A stretch of 64,000 nucleotides of DNA. Source: Verrucomicrobiia bacterium. Its GTDB lineage: Bacteria > Verrucomicrobiota > Verrucomicrobiia > Opitutales > Cerasicoccaceae. How positions within the stretch are numbered: position 1 is the first letter of the stretch; every line of letters starts with the position of its first letter. The position numbers and the translations under genes are program-made. A model generated the notes under the pieces. The model saw only the letters and a program-made list of their open reading frames with translations, was not told the DNA's origin and did no database searches. The stretch is from assembly GCA_030425485.1 (NCBI GenBank), contig JAUIAM010000002.1, positions 218,320 to 282,319 of the forward strand. Direction: 5' to 3'. Shown piece after piece: positions 45,310-54,630 of this stretch.

Positions 45310-45791
45310 GTTTTACCCACGACACGGTCAACACCTGCCAGGGCAGACTTACCTTGGCCGTTGGAGTAGAAAATCCCGAAGACGACACCCTGATAATTAT
45401 CCGCGCTGACGAAGTGAGGGTCATTGTTCCCGTTCTGGATACCACGGGCCACCCACTGGTTCCCCTGCTTGGCGACGAGGCGGTGCCCAACCAGATCACC
45501 CTCGTGGTCACGGTAAACAACGATCATTCCGGTTTTGAGTTCGCGGAAGGGAGCGCGGTCAACCAGCAGGATGCTGTCTCCATCATAAAAGGGTGCCATG
45601 GAAACCCCATCCGCAGCCGTTACATACCAGTCATGGTCCATCTTGGCAACCTGCTGCGCCTCGGCATAGGCTTCACTCAGGTTGACGTCTGCCTGCGGCT
45701 TGATACCTGCTTGGGCAGCGACTGTTAGCAAAATCGCAACCACCAGGCAGAGCGTGTTCTTGATTCGTGGGGTGTGCAGAATTGCTTTCAT
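45303..45791 (-). CDS. exported S24/S26 (signal-peptidase-like) protein
   Basis: A 162-residue protein with signal peptide ending about AAQAG (residues 1-29), then an S26-like domain. The Ser motif is GVSMAPFYDGD with S64, followed by GMIVVYRDHEGDLVGHRLV with H103. This is the Ser-His arrangement of SipW/ER-type peptidases (SM-P and HR-V), not the Ser-Lys type; K108 follows shortly. Then come WVARGIQNGNNDPHFVSADNYQGVVF. The 3' end overlaps the kinase stop by 7 bp. The homologous lipoprotein gene is divergent, at 45982. Whether it is an active protease cannot be read. Confidence 0.7.
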   Translation of the reverse strand: MKAILHTPRIKNTLCLVVAILLTVAAQAGIKPQADVNLSEAYAEAQQVAKMDHDWYVTAADGVSMAPFYDGDSILLVDRAPFRELKTGMIVVYRDHEGDLVGHRLVAKQGNQWVARGIQNGNNDPHFVSADNYQGVVFGIFYSNGQGKSALAGVDRVVGKTY

Positions 45792-45981
45792 GCCCCCAGT
45801 ATCCTATATTTTAAAGATATTGGGTATTCGGCCTCGAACTGAACTTAGTGCGGGCTGAACCATGATTTTAAACCGCATCACAACTGAAAGCGGCGTGAGC
45901 TATAACCCACGTCCCCATCGGGTCCAGACCTGATACACCTGCGCTTGCCTTTGCCCCTTCCATAAACTACATCATTTCCCG

Positions 45982-46428
45982 ATGCAAAAGCACGTGCTAT
46001 GCCTGATAGCTCTTTGTACGGGATTTGCCGGATGCCAAAGCAGCATCCCCGAGGACAGCGCAGTGCGCTCAACCGTCAGCCCCAGCCGCGCTCGTCAGGC
46101 AGCCTACAAAGTCGAGCGTCTGGGCAATGGACGCCAGGCCGCGCAAGTCCACGGCAATTCGATGTTCCCACTCATGAGCGAGAACGCCGTTGTCGTCTAC
46201 GAACCCCAGGCCTACAGCACCTTGGAGCCTGGCGTGATTGTCGTCTACGAACGGCGCGACGGCAGCCTGTTTTGCCATATGCTGGTGGAAAAGCGTGGGC
46301 AGGCATGGGTCGCCCAAGGGATCAATAACCCCACCACTGACGATGAACTCGTCCACCGGGACAACTACCGTGGCGTCGTCTACGCCAGCTTTATGAGCTG
46401 GGACGATGCCCGCAAAGCCAACCAGTAG
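45982..46428 (+). CDS. S26-like lipoprotein, paralog of the 45303 gene
   Basis: A 148-residue protein with signal peptide and lipobox FAGC (Cys18). The mature part aligns with the divergent neighbour: VHGNSMFPLMSENAVVVYE (S60), GVIVVYERRDGSLFCHMLVEKRG (H99), WVAQGINNPTTDDELVHRDNYRGVVY. HR-V of the neighbour is HM-V here, so the Ser-His pair is kept but the Arg is not. It may bind or cut peptides at a membrane surface, but no substrate is known. 190 bp separate the two starts. Confidence 0.65.
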   Translation: MQKHVLCLIALCTGFAGCQSSIPEDSAVRSTVSPSRARQAAYKVERLGNGRQAAQVHGNSMFPLMSENAVVVYEPQAYSTLEPGVIVVYERRDGSLFCHMLVEKRGQAWVAQGINNPTTDDELVHRDNYRGVVYASFMSWDDARKANQ

Positions 46429-46453
46429 CCACTGGCCAACCCCTAAAAAATAG

Positions 46454-46483
46454 TCGCCACCCTCCGAACACGAAGGGTGGCGA
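46454..46483 (-). terminator. terminator between convergent genes at 46.4-46.5 kb
   Basis: Stem TCGCCACCCT / AGGGTGGCGA with loop CCGAACACGA. On the minus strand it is followed by the T-run of CTATTTTTTAGGGG, so it fits the gene ending at 46514. It also lies 25 bp after the stop of the S26-like lipoprotein gene on the plus strand. Confidence 0.7.
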
Positions 46484-46513
46484 ACATTGTACCTGTTTGA
46501 CCTAATGAAGGAA

Positions 46514-46840
46514 CTACTGTTCCTGCAATTCCAGTATGCCGGAGAAGACAGCCATACTCAGTTGCTCTTCTGCATACGATTTAAAGTCTTCCGAAAATTC
46601 ATCTTCCTCTGTGGAGAGCAGCACCAACTGCTTGATCACGTGGAGGTGAAGGTGCTCTTTAACCTGAGCATCGCTGTGGTGAGGAATGTTAATCAGCGAA
46701 ATGGCGTCACGAATGATGTCATCGGCAAGCCTGGACAAGGTCGCATACATCTTGCCATTGAAACCCGCCATGCCACCGGACAAGCGCTTGGCAGTCGGCG
46801 GCAATTCGGTTGTTTCGGGCTCTGTCAGTTTTGATAACAT
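46514..46840 (-). CDS. small soluble protein of unknown function
   Basis: A 108-residue acidic protein with likely helices (MYATLSRLADDIIRDAISLI, KEHLHLHVIKQLVLL, FKSYAEEQLSMAVFSGIL). No signal peptide or family is seen. A hairpin terminator follows its stop. The 236 bp upstream to the XylR-type gene hold no further gene. Coding support comes from length, terminator and codon pattern only. Confidence 0.5.
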   Translation of the reverse strand: MLSKLTEPETTELPPTAKRLSGGMAGFNGKMYATLSRLADDIIRDAISLINIPHHSDAQVKEHLHLHVIKQLVLLSTEEDEFSEDFKSYAEEQLSMAVFSGILELQEQ

Positions 46841-47076
46841 AGATCGTGCAGGTGACTATATCATCGCATGAATCCACAAAATCAGCTATCCAGTCCGCAC
46901 TGTATTGTTATCGGTAGAATCCTGTAGTCATGATTCGGAACAAGCTTCATACACAGGGCGTTTCTGACTGAGAGCGCACATCGATGGATACATAAAACTC
47001 GGCCCCATGGCCGATATACACAGAGATTGCAGCATTTCTACCGAAGGCTGAAGCGGAGCCCAACGGAATTGCGCGT

Positions 47077-48234
47077 TCAGTGCTTGCGTCTAAAACCCGA
47101 GGGCGACTCGGCTTCAAGCTTGCGAAAGACACGGTTGAGCTGGCGCTGACTGGAGAAGCCCGTGCGCTCGGCCACCTCGGAGATACCCAGCTCGGTCTCA
47201 AGCAGGAGTCGCTTGGCCCGGGCCACCTGAACCTTCTGGATGTGGTCAAACACCGTAGTCTTAAAGGTATCGCGGAAGAGCCTCTCCAGTGAGCGGCGGG
47301 AAAGCCCACTGTGCCGGGCCACTTCGGTCACATCCACGCCACGCACGGCCTCATCCTCGATAAAATCCATCGCCCGCTTGAGCCGGGGATCCGTCGTGGC
47401 GCGGGTATCGGTCGAGCTCCGCGGTATCACGCCCAGCGGCAATAGCCGCAGCGGCGCAGCGGACGGAGCCTCACCCGCCATCCACCCCTCCAGCAGTGCA
47501 GTGGCCTCGCGTCCCACCTGCTCCGCCGGCAGCTCGATGCTGGAGAGCGGAGGCATGCTCATGCGACATTCGGAGGTGTCGTTGTCCACCCCCAGCACAG
47601 CGACCTCTGCCGGGACGTGAAGCCCCATGTTGCGGCACATTTCGCACAGGACGCGCGCGGGGATGTCGTTAGAGGCCAGGATACCGACCGGCTTGGGTAG
47701 CTGGCGCAGCCAGTTTTCTGTCTGGCGATCCACCCGGCTCCAGTCCTGCATGAAGGGCGAGTGCGGGAGAAAGTCCGCGTGCAGGTTGGCCACCTCGTAG
47801 CCCAGGCCCTCAAGCCGTTGTCGAAAGCCCCGCTCGCGATAGCGGGAAAAAACCGCCTTGCGGCTCCCATAGTAGGCAAAAGCCCCATAGCCCAGCCCGA
47901 GAAAATAGTCTGCCGCCATCCGGCCAACCGCCTCGCTGTCCACATCGACAGAGGGCACGCGCAGCCCACGGATCGTATCGGTGACCGAGACGAGCGGTAT
48001 GGACAACTCCAACAATTGCTCGGCCAGCGCACGGTCCGAGAGGTGGGCAATGATGCCGTCTGGACGCCAACGGTCCAGCGCCCCGAGCACACGCACATCG
48101 GGCGGAGCATTATGAAAGGCCCAATGCAGTTGCCGCGACTCGGCGTACTGCAACACTCCGGAAAGCACGCGGCGGGTGTAGCCGAGGTCCTGCCCCAATA
48201 GCAATGCGATCCGCCTTGGCGTCTTTTGTCTCAT
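47077..48234 (-). CDS. XylR-type AraC-family transcriptional regulator
   Basis: A 385-residue regulator combining a LacI/periplasmic-binding sugar domain (about 8-270; RIALLLGQDLGYTRRVLSGV, PSVDVDSEAVGRMAADYF, GILASNDIPARVLCE) with an AraC HTH (about 285-380; VTEVARHSGLSRRSLERLFRDTF, GISEVAERTGFSSQRQLNRVFR). This is the E. coli XylR architecture. It should sense a sugar, plausibly the substrate or product of the adjacent FGGY kinase. ATG at 48234 starts MRQKTPRR. It is divergent from the kinase with 53 bp between starts. Confidence 0.92.
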   Translation of the reverse strand: MRQKTPRRIALLLGQDLGYTRRVLSGVLQYAESRQLHWAFHNAPPDVRVLGALDRWRPDGIIAHLSDRALAEQLLELSIPLVSVTDTIRGLRVPSVDVDSEAVGRMAADYFLGLGYGAFAYYGSRKAVFSRYRERGFRQRLEGLGYEVANLHADFLPHSPFMQDWSRVDRQTENWLRQLPKPVGILASNDIPARVLCEMCRNMGLHVPAEVAVLGVDNDTSECRMSMPPLSSIELPAEQVGREATALLEGWMAGEAPSAAPLRLLPLGVIPRSSTDTRATTDPRLKRAMDFIEDEAVRGVDVTEVARHSGLSRRSLERLFRDTFKTTVFDHIQKVQVARAKRLLLETELGISEVAERTGFSSQRQLNRVFRKLEAESPSGFRRKH

Positions 48235-48236
48235 GT

Positions 48237-48273
48237 CTGTCGTATTCTGGCCTATCCAGACAAGCCCTGTCGT
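48237..48273. promoter_or_regulatory. candidate operator between the XylR-type regulator and the FGGY kinase
   Basis: The 53-bp divergent gap holds a direct repeat CTGTCGT (48237-48243 and 48267-48273, 30 bp apart) and between its copies a perfect inverted repeat TCTGG-CCTAT-CCAGA (48246-48260). AraC-type regulators bind direct repeats, but their usual spacing is about two turns, not three, so the match is not strong. Confidence 0.4.
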
Positions 48274-48287
48274 GCTAAAATGCAAGC

Positions 48288-49937
48288 ATGGACTACTTTA
48301 TCGGAATTGACGTTGGAACCGGCAGTGCCCGCGCCGGACTCTTCGACCAGCACGGCAAGCTGCTGGCCAACCACTCCCGCAGCATTCAGAGCTGGCGCCC
48401 CCGCCCGAACTTCGTCGAGCAATCCAGCGAGGATATCTGGGCCTCCATTGCCCTGTGCACGCAAGCCGTCCTGAAGGAATCCGGCATCCCCGCCGCCTCG
48501 ATCAAGGGGCTGGGCTTCGATGCCACCTGCTCGCTCGTGCTGGTTGACGCCGCCGGAAAGCCCGTCACCGTCAGCCCCGACGGCGACGACCAGCAGAACA
48601 TCATCGTCTGGATGGACCACCGCGCCCTGGCCGAAACCGACCAGATCAACCGGGCGGGCGACTTCCCGGTCTACGAGTTCGTTGGCGGTAAAATCTCCCC
48701 CGAGATGGAGACCCCGAAACTGCTTTGGCTAAAGAAGCACCTGCCCGAAAGCTGGCAGCGCGCAGCCCATTTTTTCGATCTGCCCGATTACCTGACCCAC
48801 CGGGCCACGGGTGCCACCAGCCGCTCCCTTTGCTCCACCACATGCAAATGGACTTATCTCGCCCATGAGGCCGAAGCGGGCAACAGCGGCTGGCAGGATG
48901 ACTTTTTCCGCGCCATCGAGCTGGGTGACCTCGTGGACGAGGGCTACGCCCGTATCGGCACAGAAGTGCTCCCCATGGGCGCGCCCATCGGCAATGGCCT
49001 CACCCCCGAAGCCGCGCAAGAGCTGGGGCTCGAGCCCGGCACCGCCGTGGGTGTCTCCATCATCGACGCCCACGCCGGAGGTATCGGCATGATCGGCATG
49101 CCCGACACGCAGGACGGCCCCACCCCCGACACACTCGACAACCGCCTCGCACTTATCGGCGGCACCTCATCGTGCCACATGGTAGTGTCCGAGGACAAGC
49201 GCCCCATCCCGGGTGTCTGGGGCCCCTACTTCTCGGCCATGATCCCCGGGCTGTGGCTCAACGAAGGCGGCCAGTCCGCCACCGGGGCCTTAGTCGACCA
49301 CATCATCTTTAACCACGGAGCGACCGAGGCCATGATGAAGGCCTCCAAGGAAGCCGGCGTCACCCCCTACGAGGTGTTAAACCAAAAGCTGGCCGAACTG
49401 GCGGGAGACCAGCCACTGCATACGCTTACGCGCGAGCTCCACGTGTGCCCCTACTTCCACGGCAACCGCTCGCCCCGCGCGAACCCGCACCTCGTCGGCA
49501 TGATTTCCGGTCTCCACCTAAGCGCCACACTGGACGACCTCGCCCGGCTTTACCTGGCCACGATTCAGGCCATCGCCTATGGCACCCGGCACATTATCGA
49601 CGCCATGAACGCAAGCGGCTATCAGATCGACACACTGGTCTGCTGCGGCGGTGGCACCAAGAACCCGGTCTTTCTCCAACAGCATGCTGACATCACACAG
49701 TGCAAACTGATTCTGCCCGAAGAGCCCGAGGCGGTCATCCTCGGCTCAGCCATGCTCGGGGCTGTCGCCGCTGGCACCTACGACAGCGTGCAGGCTGCTA
49801 TGGCCGCCATGTCCCGGCCCGGCATCGTCATGGCCCCTGACCCGGCCTCAGCCAAGTACCACACAGCCAAATACACGGTCTTTCACCAGCTCTACGCAGA
49901 CCAGATCGCGTACGAAAGCCTCATGGGCAAGGCGTAA
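48288..49937 (+). CDS. FGGY-family carbohydrate kinase, D-ribulokinase-like
   Basis: A 549-residue ATP-dependent sugar kinase. The N-terminal phosphate loop is [17 protein letters not shown] and the substrate region has [15 protein letters not shown]. The strings [10 protein letters not shown] and CKWTYLAHE are typical of the pentulose-kinase branch (D-ribulokinase, YDR109C/FGGY type). The ATP domain has [19 protein letters not shown]. The expected reaction is ketopentose to ketopentose 5-phosphate. The exact sugar is unproven. It is divergent from an XylR-type regulator. Confidence 0.9.
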   Translation: MDYFIGIDVGTGSARAGLFDQHGKLLANHSRSIQSWRPRPNFVEQSSEDIWASIALCTQAVLKESGIPAASIKGLGFDATCSLVLVDAAGKPVTVSPDGDDQQNIIVWMDHRALAETDQINRAGDFPVYEFVGGKISPEMETPKLLWLKKHLPESWQRAAHFFDLPDYLTHRATGATSRSLCSTTCKWTYLAHEAEAGNSGWQDDFFRAIELGDLVDEGYARIGTEVLPMGAPIGNGLTPEAAQELGLEPGTAVGVSIIDAHAGGIGMIGMPDTQDGPTPDTLDNRLALIGGTSSCHMVVSEDKRPIPGVWGPYFSAMIPGLWLNEGGQSATGALVDHIIFNHGATEAMMKASKEAGVTPYEVLNQKLAELAGDQPLHTLTRELHVCPYFHGNRSPRANPHLVGMISGLHLSATLDDLARLYLATIQAIAYGTRHIIDAMNASGYQIDTLVCCGGGTKNPVFLQQHADITQCKLILPEEPEAVILGSAMLGAVAAGTYDSVQAAMAAMSRPGIVMAPDPASAKYHTAKYTVFHQLYADQIAYESLMGKA

Positions 49938-49998
49938 GCACGCTCCGGTATTAGAGCATCTTCGATTTAATCTGTCGCACGAGGCTGAAAAAGCACCG

Positions 49999-51267
49999 CT
50001 ACTGGCTAAGCCCGGTCTGCTCGGTCGCACTGGCAGGGAGTTCGTGCTGCTGAGCGACGTTGGCAGTGCGCAGGTACTTCTCCAGTGGGGCACGGTTGTC
50101 CTCGAGGTTGACCTCGCGTCCGGTCTTTTCGCCAATCCAGGTTTCGAGCGAGTCGATGTAAAGGTAGCCCTCGTCCAGTGAGGGTTCGAGCGCGGTCCCC
50201 TCATTAAAGTCATTCCAGGTGACCAGTTGCACGACCTCCGGCTTGCCCACAAAGGCGCGGTCGAACGTCTGCTTGAGAATCGAAACGCCCTCTCTGGGCG
50301 TCACCCGGGCACCGTGGCCCCAGCCATTGACGCCGCTGTCATCAAAGCCCGGCGCCACCATGGTCATGTAAAAGTCGAGCTGACCACCCTCTACCATGCC
50401 GCTGGAAAAATCGGCAAAATCTTCGAGGTAGGAGTCATCGGCCGTCCACCAGACATAGGCCCCTTCGATCTCCGGGTGGTACTCCGGGTTGAGGTTTTGG
50501 CGAGCGTAGACCACCGGGCGGTCCAACTGGTTAAAAATGTCTGCCCACTCGTCGGGCAGGATGTTTTGCTTACCCAGCTCGCCCTCGCCCCAGAAGTTGA
50601 ACTGGTAAATAAAAGGCTCGTCACCGCGATAGAGGTAGGCCGGGTGGTCGGCGTACTCATCGAGGATATATTGCAGGTCCGCTGTTGCCGTGCGCACGAT
50701 TTCCGCGCGGTCCTTGGGACTGCGGTACGGCGGCCAGTTCAGCTTTTCCTCATAGCAAATGGCCAGCTTGAGCCCGGCGGCCTCGGCCTCGTCGAGCAGC
50801 ATGGGGACCAGTGCATCGGTATCGCTCCCCGGCCCGTACCAGATGATAAAGACCGCATCCACGCCCGCCGCCTTGGCTGTTTCAAAGTGATAGCGCACCA
50901 CCTCCGGATTATCCGAGCTGTAGGCACCAATCAACGGGTACTGAATAGAGGCAAGCTCTCGCCTGCCCTCTGCGTCGCGTTGCTCCGGGTTGCGCTGCAC
51001 CTGGCTGCCCTGCCACTCCCAGTGCGACCACTTGGGGCTCTGGCGCACGCTGGTATGGGGGTTGTTAAACCACGGCATATAGTGCATGGCCACGAGCGGC
51101 TGTTCGTGTCCAGGCTCCCAGACGGAAGCCTGGACGTGGGATGCACGGGCGGCCATGGTAGTGCCCGGCGAAGTCTCGGTCTGGCCCGCTTCGTCACAAG
51201 CGACCAGGCATAAACTTATTGAGCACACGGCGAACCCACGTGCTGCTGTTAACAGCGAGTCAAACAT
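49999..51267 (-). CDS. GH99/GH71-like lipoprotein glycoside hydrolase
   Basis: A 422-residue lipoprotein (lipobox LVAC, Cys24). The mature domain has the pattern of GH99-like proteins: MHYMPWFNNP, PLIGAYSSDNPEVVRYHFETA, AGVDAVFIIWYGPGSD near the N-terminal half, and LVTWNDFNEGTALEPS near the end, where the Glu is often catalytic. GH99 enzymes cut internal alpha-mannosidic links and GH71 alpha-1,3-glucan, but remote members have many specificities. It is the last of three minus-strand genes (GH2, PEP-CTERM, this one), consistent with a surface glycan-degrading unit. Confidence 0.8.
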   Translation of the reverse strand: MFDSLLTAARGFAVCSISLCLVACDEAGQTETSPGTTMAARASHVQASVWEPGHEQPLVAMHYMPWFNNPHTSVRQSPKWSHWEWQGSQVQRNPEQRDAEGRRELASIQYPLIGAYSSDNPEVVRYHFETAKAAGVDAVFIIWYGPGSDTDALVPMLLDEAEAAGLKLAICYEEKLNWPPYRSPKDRAEIVRTATADLQYILDEYADHPAYLYRGDEPFIYQFNFWGEGELGKQNILPDEWADIFNQLDRPVVYARQNLNPEYHPEIEGAYVWWTADDSYLEDFADFSSGMVEGGQLDFYMTMVAPGFDDSGVNGWGHGARVTPREGVSILKQTFDRAFVGKPEVVQLVTWNDFNEGTALEPSLDEGYLYIDSLETWIGEKTGREVNLEDNRAPLEKYLRTANVAQQHELPASATEQTGLSQ

Positions 51268-51321
51268 ATCCTGATGCCTGCGACGAAATGCAGGCCAAAT
51301 AATTACGAACCCGGCGCGGGA

Positions 51322-51882
51322 CTAGGAACGGCTCATGCGGCGACGCAAGAGCACAACCATTGCGACCAGCAAGCCGCCAAGCATTGCCATGTTGGCCGGC
51401 TCCGGCACGGCAGCAAACTGGCTAAAAGTAAAGCCACTATCTTGGCTGGCCTGTATCCGGACTAAAATCTCGTAGGACGCTGCGTTCTCGACCGCAAAAT
51501 CGTTCACATTGACCGAGGCAATGCTTGTGCTGTTGGAAAACCCGATCAGCTGACCTTGGTCAAGATAAGCGCCCTCGCTGTCGAAGAAAGCCGCAGAGAC
51601 ATTCCACTGACCGTCGCCAATCGCGCTTACCGGAGTAATCTCAAAAATACTCTGCGAATCAGCAGGGTTCAGCGAGAAACGCACCAACTGATCCTCGAAC
51701 CAATTCACTCCTGCCTCCATGCTACCCTGCGTAGCCGTAAGGGTGAGGATGTTGTTAGAAACCGAATAATCGGCCACGCCAAAGCCATTCAGGCTATCCG
51801 TGTTGTCGAAGTCATCGATAAAAATGGCGCCGTGGGCAAAGGGAGCTGCAGCAAGTAGAAGGGTAGTCAGGAGTTTTTTCAT
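51322..51882 (-). CDS. PEP-CTERM sorting-domain protein
   Basis: A 186-residue exported protein. A signal peptide MKKLLTTLLLAAAPFAHG precedes a jelly-roll-like region without a recognised family. The C-terminus is a PEP-CTERM tag: VPEPANMAMLGGLLVAMVV followed by RRR. Such tags are processed by exosortase, which is not in the window. It lies between the GH2 and GH99-like genes on the same strand, so it may be a carbohydrate-binding or surface protein of the same unit. Confidence 0.85.
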   Translation of the reverse strand: MKKLLTTLLLAAAPFAHGAIFIDDFDNTDSLNGFGVADYSVSNNILTLTATQGSMEAGVNWFEDQLVRFSLNPADSQSIFEITPVSAIGDGQWNVSAAFFDSEGAYLDQGQLIGFSNSTSIASVNVNDFAVENAASYEILVRIQASQDSGFTFSQFAAVPEPANMAMLGGLLVAMVVLLRRRMSRS

Positions 51883-51968
51883 AGCTAGTAATATCAGGGA
51901 TATATTATAAAATTGTTGAAAATGGATACACTAAATTGAGCAAGAAAGCAAACCTAAGGACAAAAAAG

Positions 51969-54488
51969 TTACGCATCATAAGTATCTCGATATGAGAAAC
52001 ATTTGAATTCCAAACCTAAACTCGATTCTGTTTCTTCGCCAGCCTTTTCGATGATTAACGTTTTGCGCTCTCCGGGATAAAGGTCGAAAGCGTTGTCCGA
52101 GGAGCGAAAGTCCCGCCCGTCCTCTGGCTTCACAAACACCTGATAAGCAATAGCATCACTCATGATCGAAACCTTGATGCGGTTTTCGTCCAGACGTTCC
52201 GTCTGCATCTCGATGATGGGCTCGCGAAATTCCACCCGCCGGGGAGCGCTGAAAAAGGTCGTGTTCTCGCTCGTTTCGTAGCCCTCGGCGCTCAGGCGCG
52301 TGCGCAAGACCAGGTCATCGCGTCCGAACTCGGCGATGTAGGGTAAAGCATCGACAACCTCAACCCTGGCCGATTCGCCAGGGTTGAGGTCAACGGACTG
52401 CGTGTGGCGCGCCAATACCTTATTGCTGCTTACGCTCCACAGCGTCCATTCCAGGTTTCCCTGGGTCGGTGTTGTGCCATCAAAAATACTGTAAATTTCC
52501 ATCTGGTCGATGTTGCTGCGCCGGTAGTTGTTACTGACGTAGACCGACTCCTCGCCAATGCGCTTGACCGAGACCAGCAGCGGCGCGAAGAAGCGACGAG
52601 CCGCATAGTGCAGCACCTTCCAGCGGCCGCCAAAGTCAAGGCTCGACCACGAGGCCACGGGCCAGCAATCGTTGAGCTGCCAGTACAGCGCACCCATCGT
52701 GCGCGGCATGTTGCGCCGCATATGCTCGATGCCAAACCGCAGGCAGTAGGCCTGGTTCAGTTGGGAAAGGTAAACCTGCGACGGGTAGTCCTTGGGGAAG
52801 CGGTACAGCGTCGAGAGGTAGTGAAAAATCGTTTCGTTACCGCCACCGTTCTTCTGGTGGTTGTCCATCTCGGGGCTGTAGAGGTTGGTGCTCTTGGTAA
52901 AGGTGGCCGCCGTCTCCGGCCAGGGGTAAGACTGCATGCCGAACTCGGAGAAGAAACGGTGCTCGAGCTTTTCGTAGGCCTCCACCGGCTGCTTGGCATG
53001 CCATACGCCCCAGAAGTGCGTGTCGCCCGACTCCACATTGTCCGGAAAGCCCATCGGGTCCTGCGGATTCCACCCTGAGCTCGGCCAATAGGCGATCCGC
53101 GGAGCATGCTCCTCGATCACCTTGGGCAGGACACCGTGGAAGAGCGCCTCGTAGTCCCGAGTCAATTGCGCGTCATCACGCATACGCTCCCAGTGCATTT
53201 GCACGATCTCGTTGTTGCCGCAGAGCAGGACGAGGTTGCTAAAATTACGCAGGCGGCGCACCTGTGCGGTGGCTTCGGCCTCCACACTGGCAAGGAACGC
53301 CTCGTCTCCGGGGTAAGTCCAGCAGGCAAACATGAAGTCCTGCCAAACCATCAGGCCGCGTCTCAGACATTCCTCATAAAAGGCGTCGTCTTCGTAAATA
53401 CCTCCGCCCCACACACGAATCATGTTCATGTTCGCAGCCTGGGCGGATGCCAACGCGTCACGGGTCAGTGCCTCACCCTCGTTGACAAAGCTATGCGAGG
53501 GAATCCAGTTGGCGCCCTTGGCAAACACAGGGATGCCATTGACGACAAACTGGAAACTCTCGCCCCACTGGTCTTCATGCCGGTCAAGCTCGGCCTCGCA
53601 CAGCCCCAGTAACTGGCTACGCGAGTCAACAGCCTCACCGTGCTGAATCAGGGAAATCTCAAGACGGTAAACGGGCTGCTCGCCCTTACCATTCGGGTAC
53701 CAAAGCGCGGGCTGGTCTACGCTCAGCGAAAGCAACTCGCCCGCCGCGGCTGTGCCCTCGGCTACGGGCTTGCCGTCGAGGCTCAGTTTCGCCGCAACAG
53801 CGCAGTTGGCCGCTTCTCCGGCCAGTTCGGTTTCAACACAGACTTCGACCGCGTCCTCTGCATGCACCTGGGACACCTGATAGCCGTCTATGCGGGCTTC
53901 GTTCCACGCTTCGATGCTGATCGGACGCCAGATGCCCGAGGTGGCAAAGCGCGGGCCCCAGTCCCAACCGAATGAGCACTGCTGCTTGCGGATATACTGC
54001 CGACCGCCGATCGGGTCGCAGGCCACCGGCTGAAGCGGGCCGCCTTCGCAAGCGCGCAGGTACTCCATCGGATTGCGAAAGTGAATGTGCAGGTGGTTTT
54101 CGCCCTCCTTAAGGTACGCCTTCACATCACAGCGCAGGGGCACAAACATGTTGTGCGTCTCAGCGATTATGGTACCATTAAGCCGTACAGTTGCCAGGGT
54201 ATCCAGCCCCTCGGCCACCAGCTCGACGTGCCTGGCCTCACGCATGGAAGCGGAAATGTCGAAGTGCAGTTCATACTCCCAGTTCTCTTCCTCGATCCAT
54301 TGCAGGTGGGCCTCATTGTTCCCCCAGAAAGGGTCAGGGATCAGCCCGTTACGGTGCAGGTCCGTATGTACGCAGCCCGGCACTTTGGCCTGATAGCTGG
54401 CTTCATCGCCGACTTTCCTGAAGCGCCAACCATTGGTCAGGGGCAGGGAAGTCAGCGCGAGGGGAAGTGAGTGTTGAAGGGTGGACAT
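51969..54488 (-). CDS. GH2 beta-mannosidase-like glycoside hydrolase
   Basis: An 839-residue GH2 enzyme without a signal peptide. The N-terminal sugar-binding domain has NGWRFRKVG, PGCVHTDLHRNGLIPDPFWGNNE and GWDWGPRFATSG, typical of beta-mannosidases. The acid/base Glu is E427 in CGNNEIVQ and the nucleophile is E515 in FSEFGMQSYP. WGGGIYEDDAFYE is conserved. It should release mannose from beta-mannosides in the cytoplasm. It is divergent from the lacI-type gene, with a TTTACGTAAA palindrome between. Confidence 0.92.
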   Translation of the reverse strand: MSTLQHSLPLALTSLPLTNGWRFRKVGDEASYQAKVPGCVHTDLHRNGLIPDPFWGNNEAHLQWIEEENWEYELHFDISASMREARHVELVAEGLDTLATVRLNGTIIAETHNMFVPLRCDVKAYLKEGENHLHIHFRNPMEYLRACEGGPLQPVACDPIGGRQYIRKQQCSFGWDWGPRFATSGIWRPISIEAWNEARIDGYQVSQVHAEDAVEVCVETELAGEAANCAVAAKLSLDGKPVAEGTAAAGELLSLSVDQPALWYPNGKGEQPVYRLEISLIQHGEAVDSRSQLLGLCEAELDRHEDQWGESFQFVVNGIPVFAKGANWIPSHSFVNEGEALTRDALASAQAANMNMIRVWGGGIYEDDAFYEECLRRGLMVWQDFMFACWTYPGDEAFLASVEAEATAQVRRLRNFSNLVLLCGNNEIVQMHWERMRDDAQLTRDYEALFHGVLPKVIEEHAPRIAYWPSSGWNPQDPMGFPDNVESGDTHFWGVWHAKQPVEAYEKLEHRFFSEFGMQSYPWPETAATFTKSTNLYSPEMDNHQKNGGGNETIFHYLSTLYRFPKDYPSQVYLSQLNQAYCLRFGIEHMRRNMPRTMGALYWQLNDCWPVASWSSLDFGGRWKVLHYAARRFFAPLLVSVKRIGEESVYVSNNYRRSNIDQMEIYSIFDGTTPTQGNLEWTLWSVSSNKVLARHTQSVDLNPGESARVEVVDALPYIAEFGRDDLVLRTRLSAEGYETSENTTFFSAPRRVEFREPIIEMQTERLDENRIKVSIMSDAIAYQVFVKPEDGRDFRSSDNAFDLYPGERKTLIIEKAGEETESSLGLEFKCFSYRDTYDA

Positions 54489-54578
54489 CTAGCTACGGGG
54501 TATAGAGGAGTCGCATTTCTTTAAAATCGATAACCATCACAATACACTTAATTGAAAAATTGAGAAGTCGGCCCGCGC

Positions 54579-54588
54579 TTTACGTAAA
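54579..54588. promoter_or_regulatory. TTTACGTAAA palindrome, candidate operator 1
   Basis: A perfect palindrome with a central CG, as in many LacI-family operators. It lies 42 bp before the lacI-type ATG and 90 bp before the GH2 ATG, in their shared gap. The extended match with the second copy is CTTTACGTAAA-N-TT. Confidence 0.6.
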
Positions 54589-54630
54589 ATTGGCTTTGCA
54601 TAACCTGGGAGGGTATACTACGCTCAATCC

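Noticed and set aside
46841..47076. Gene or RNA in the gap before the XylR-type regulator
   Set aside because: No open frame of note, no tRNA-like arms, no strong hairpin.
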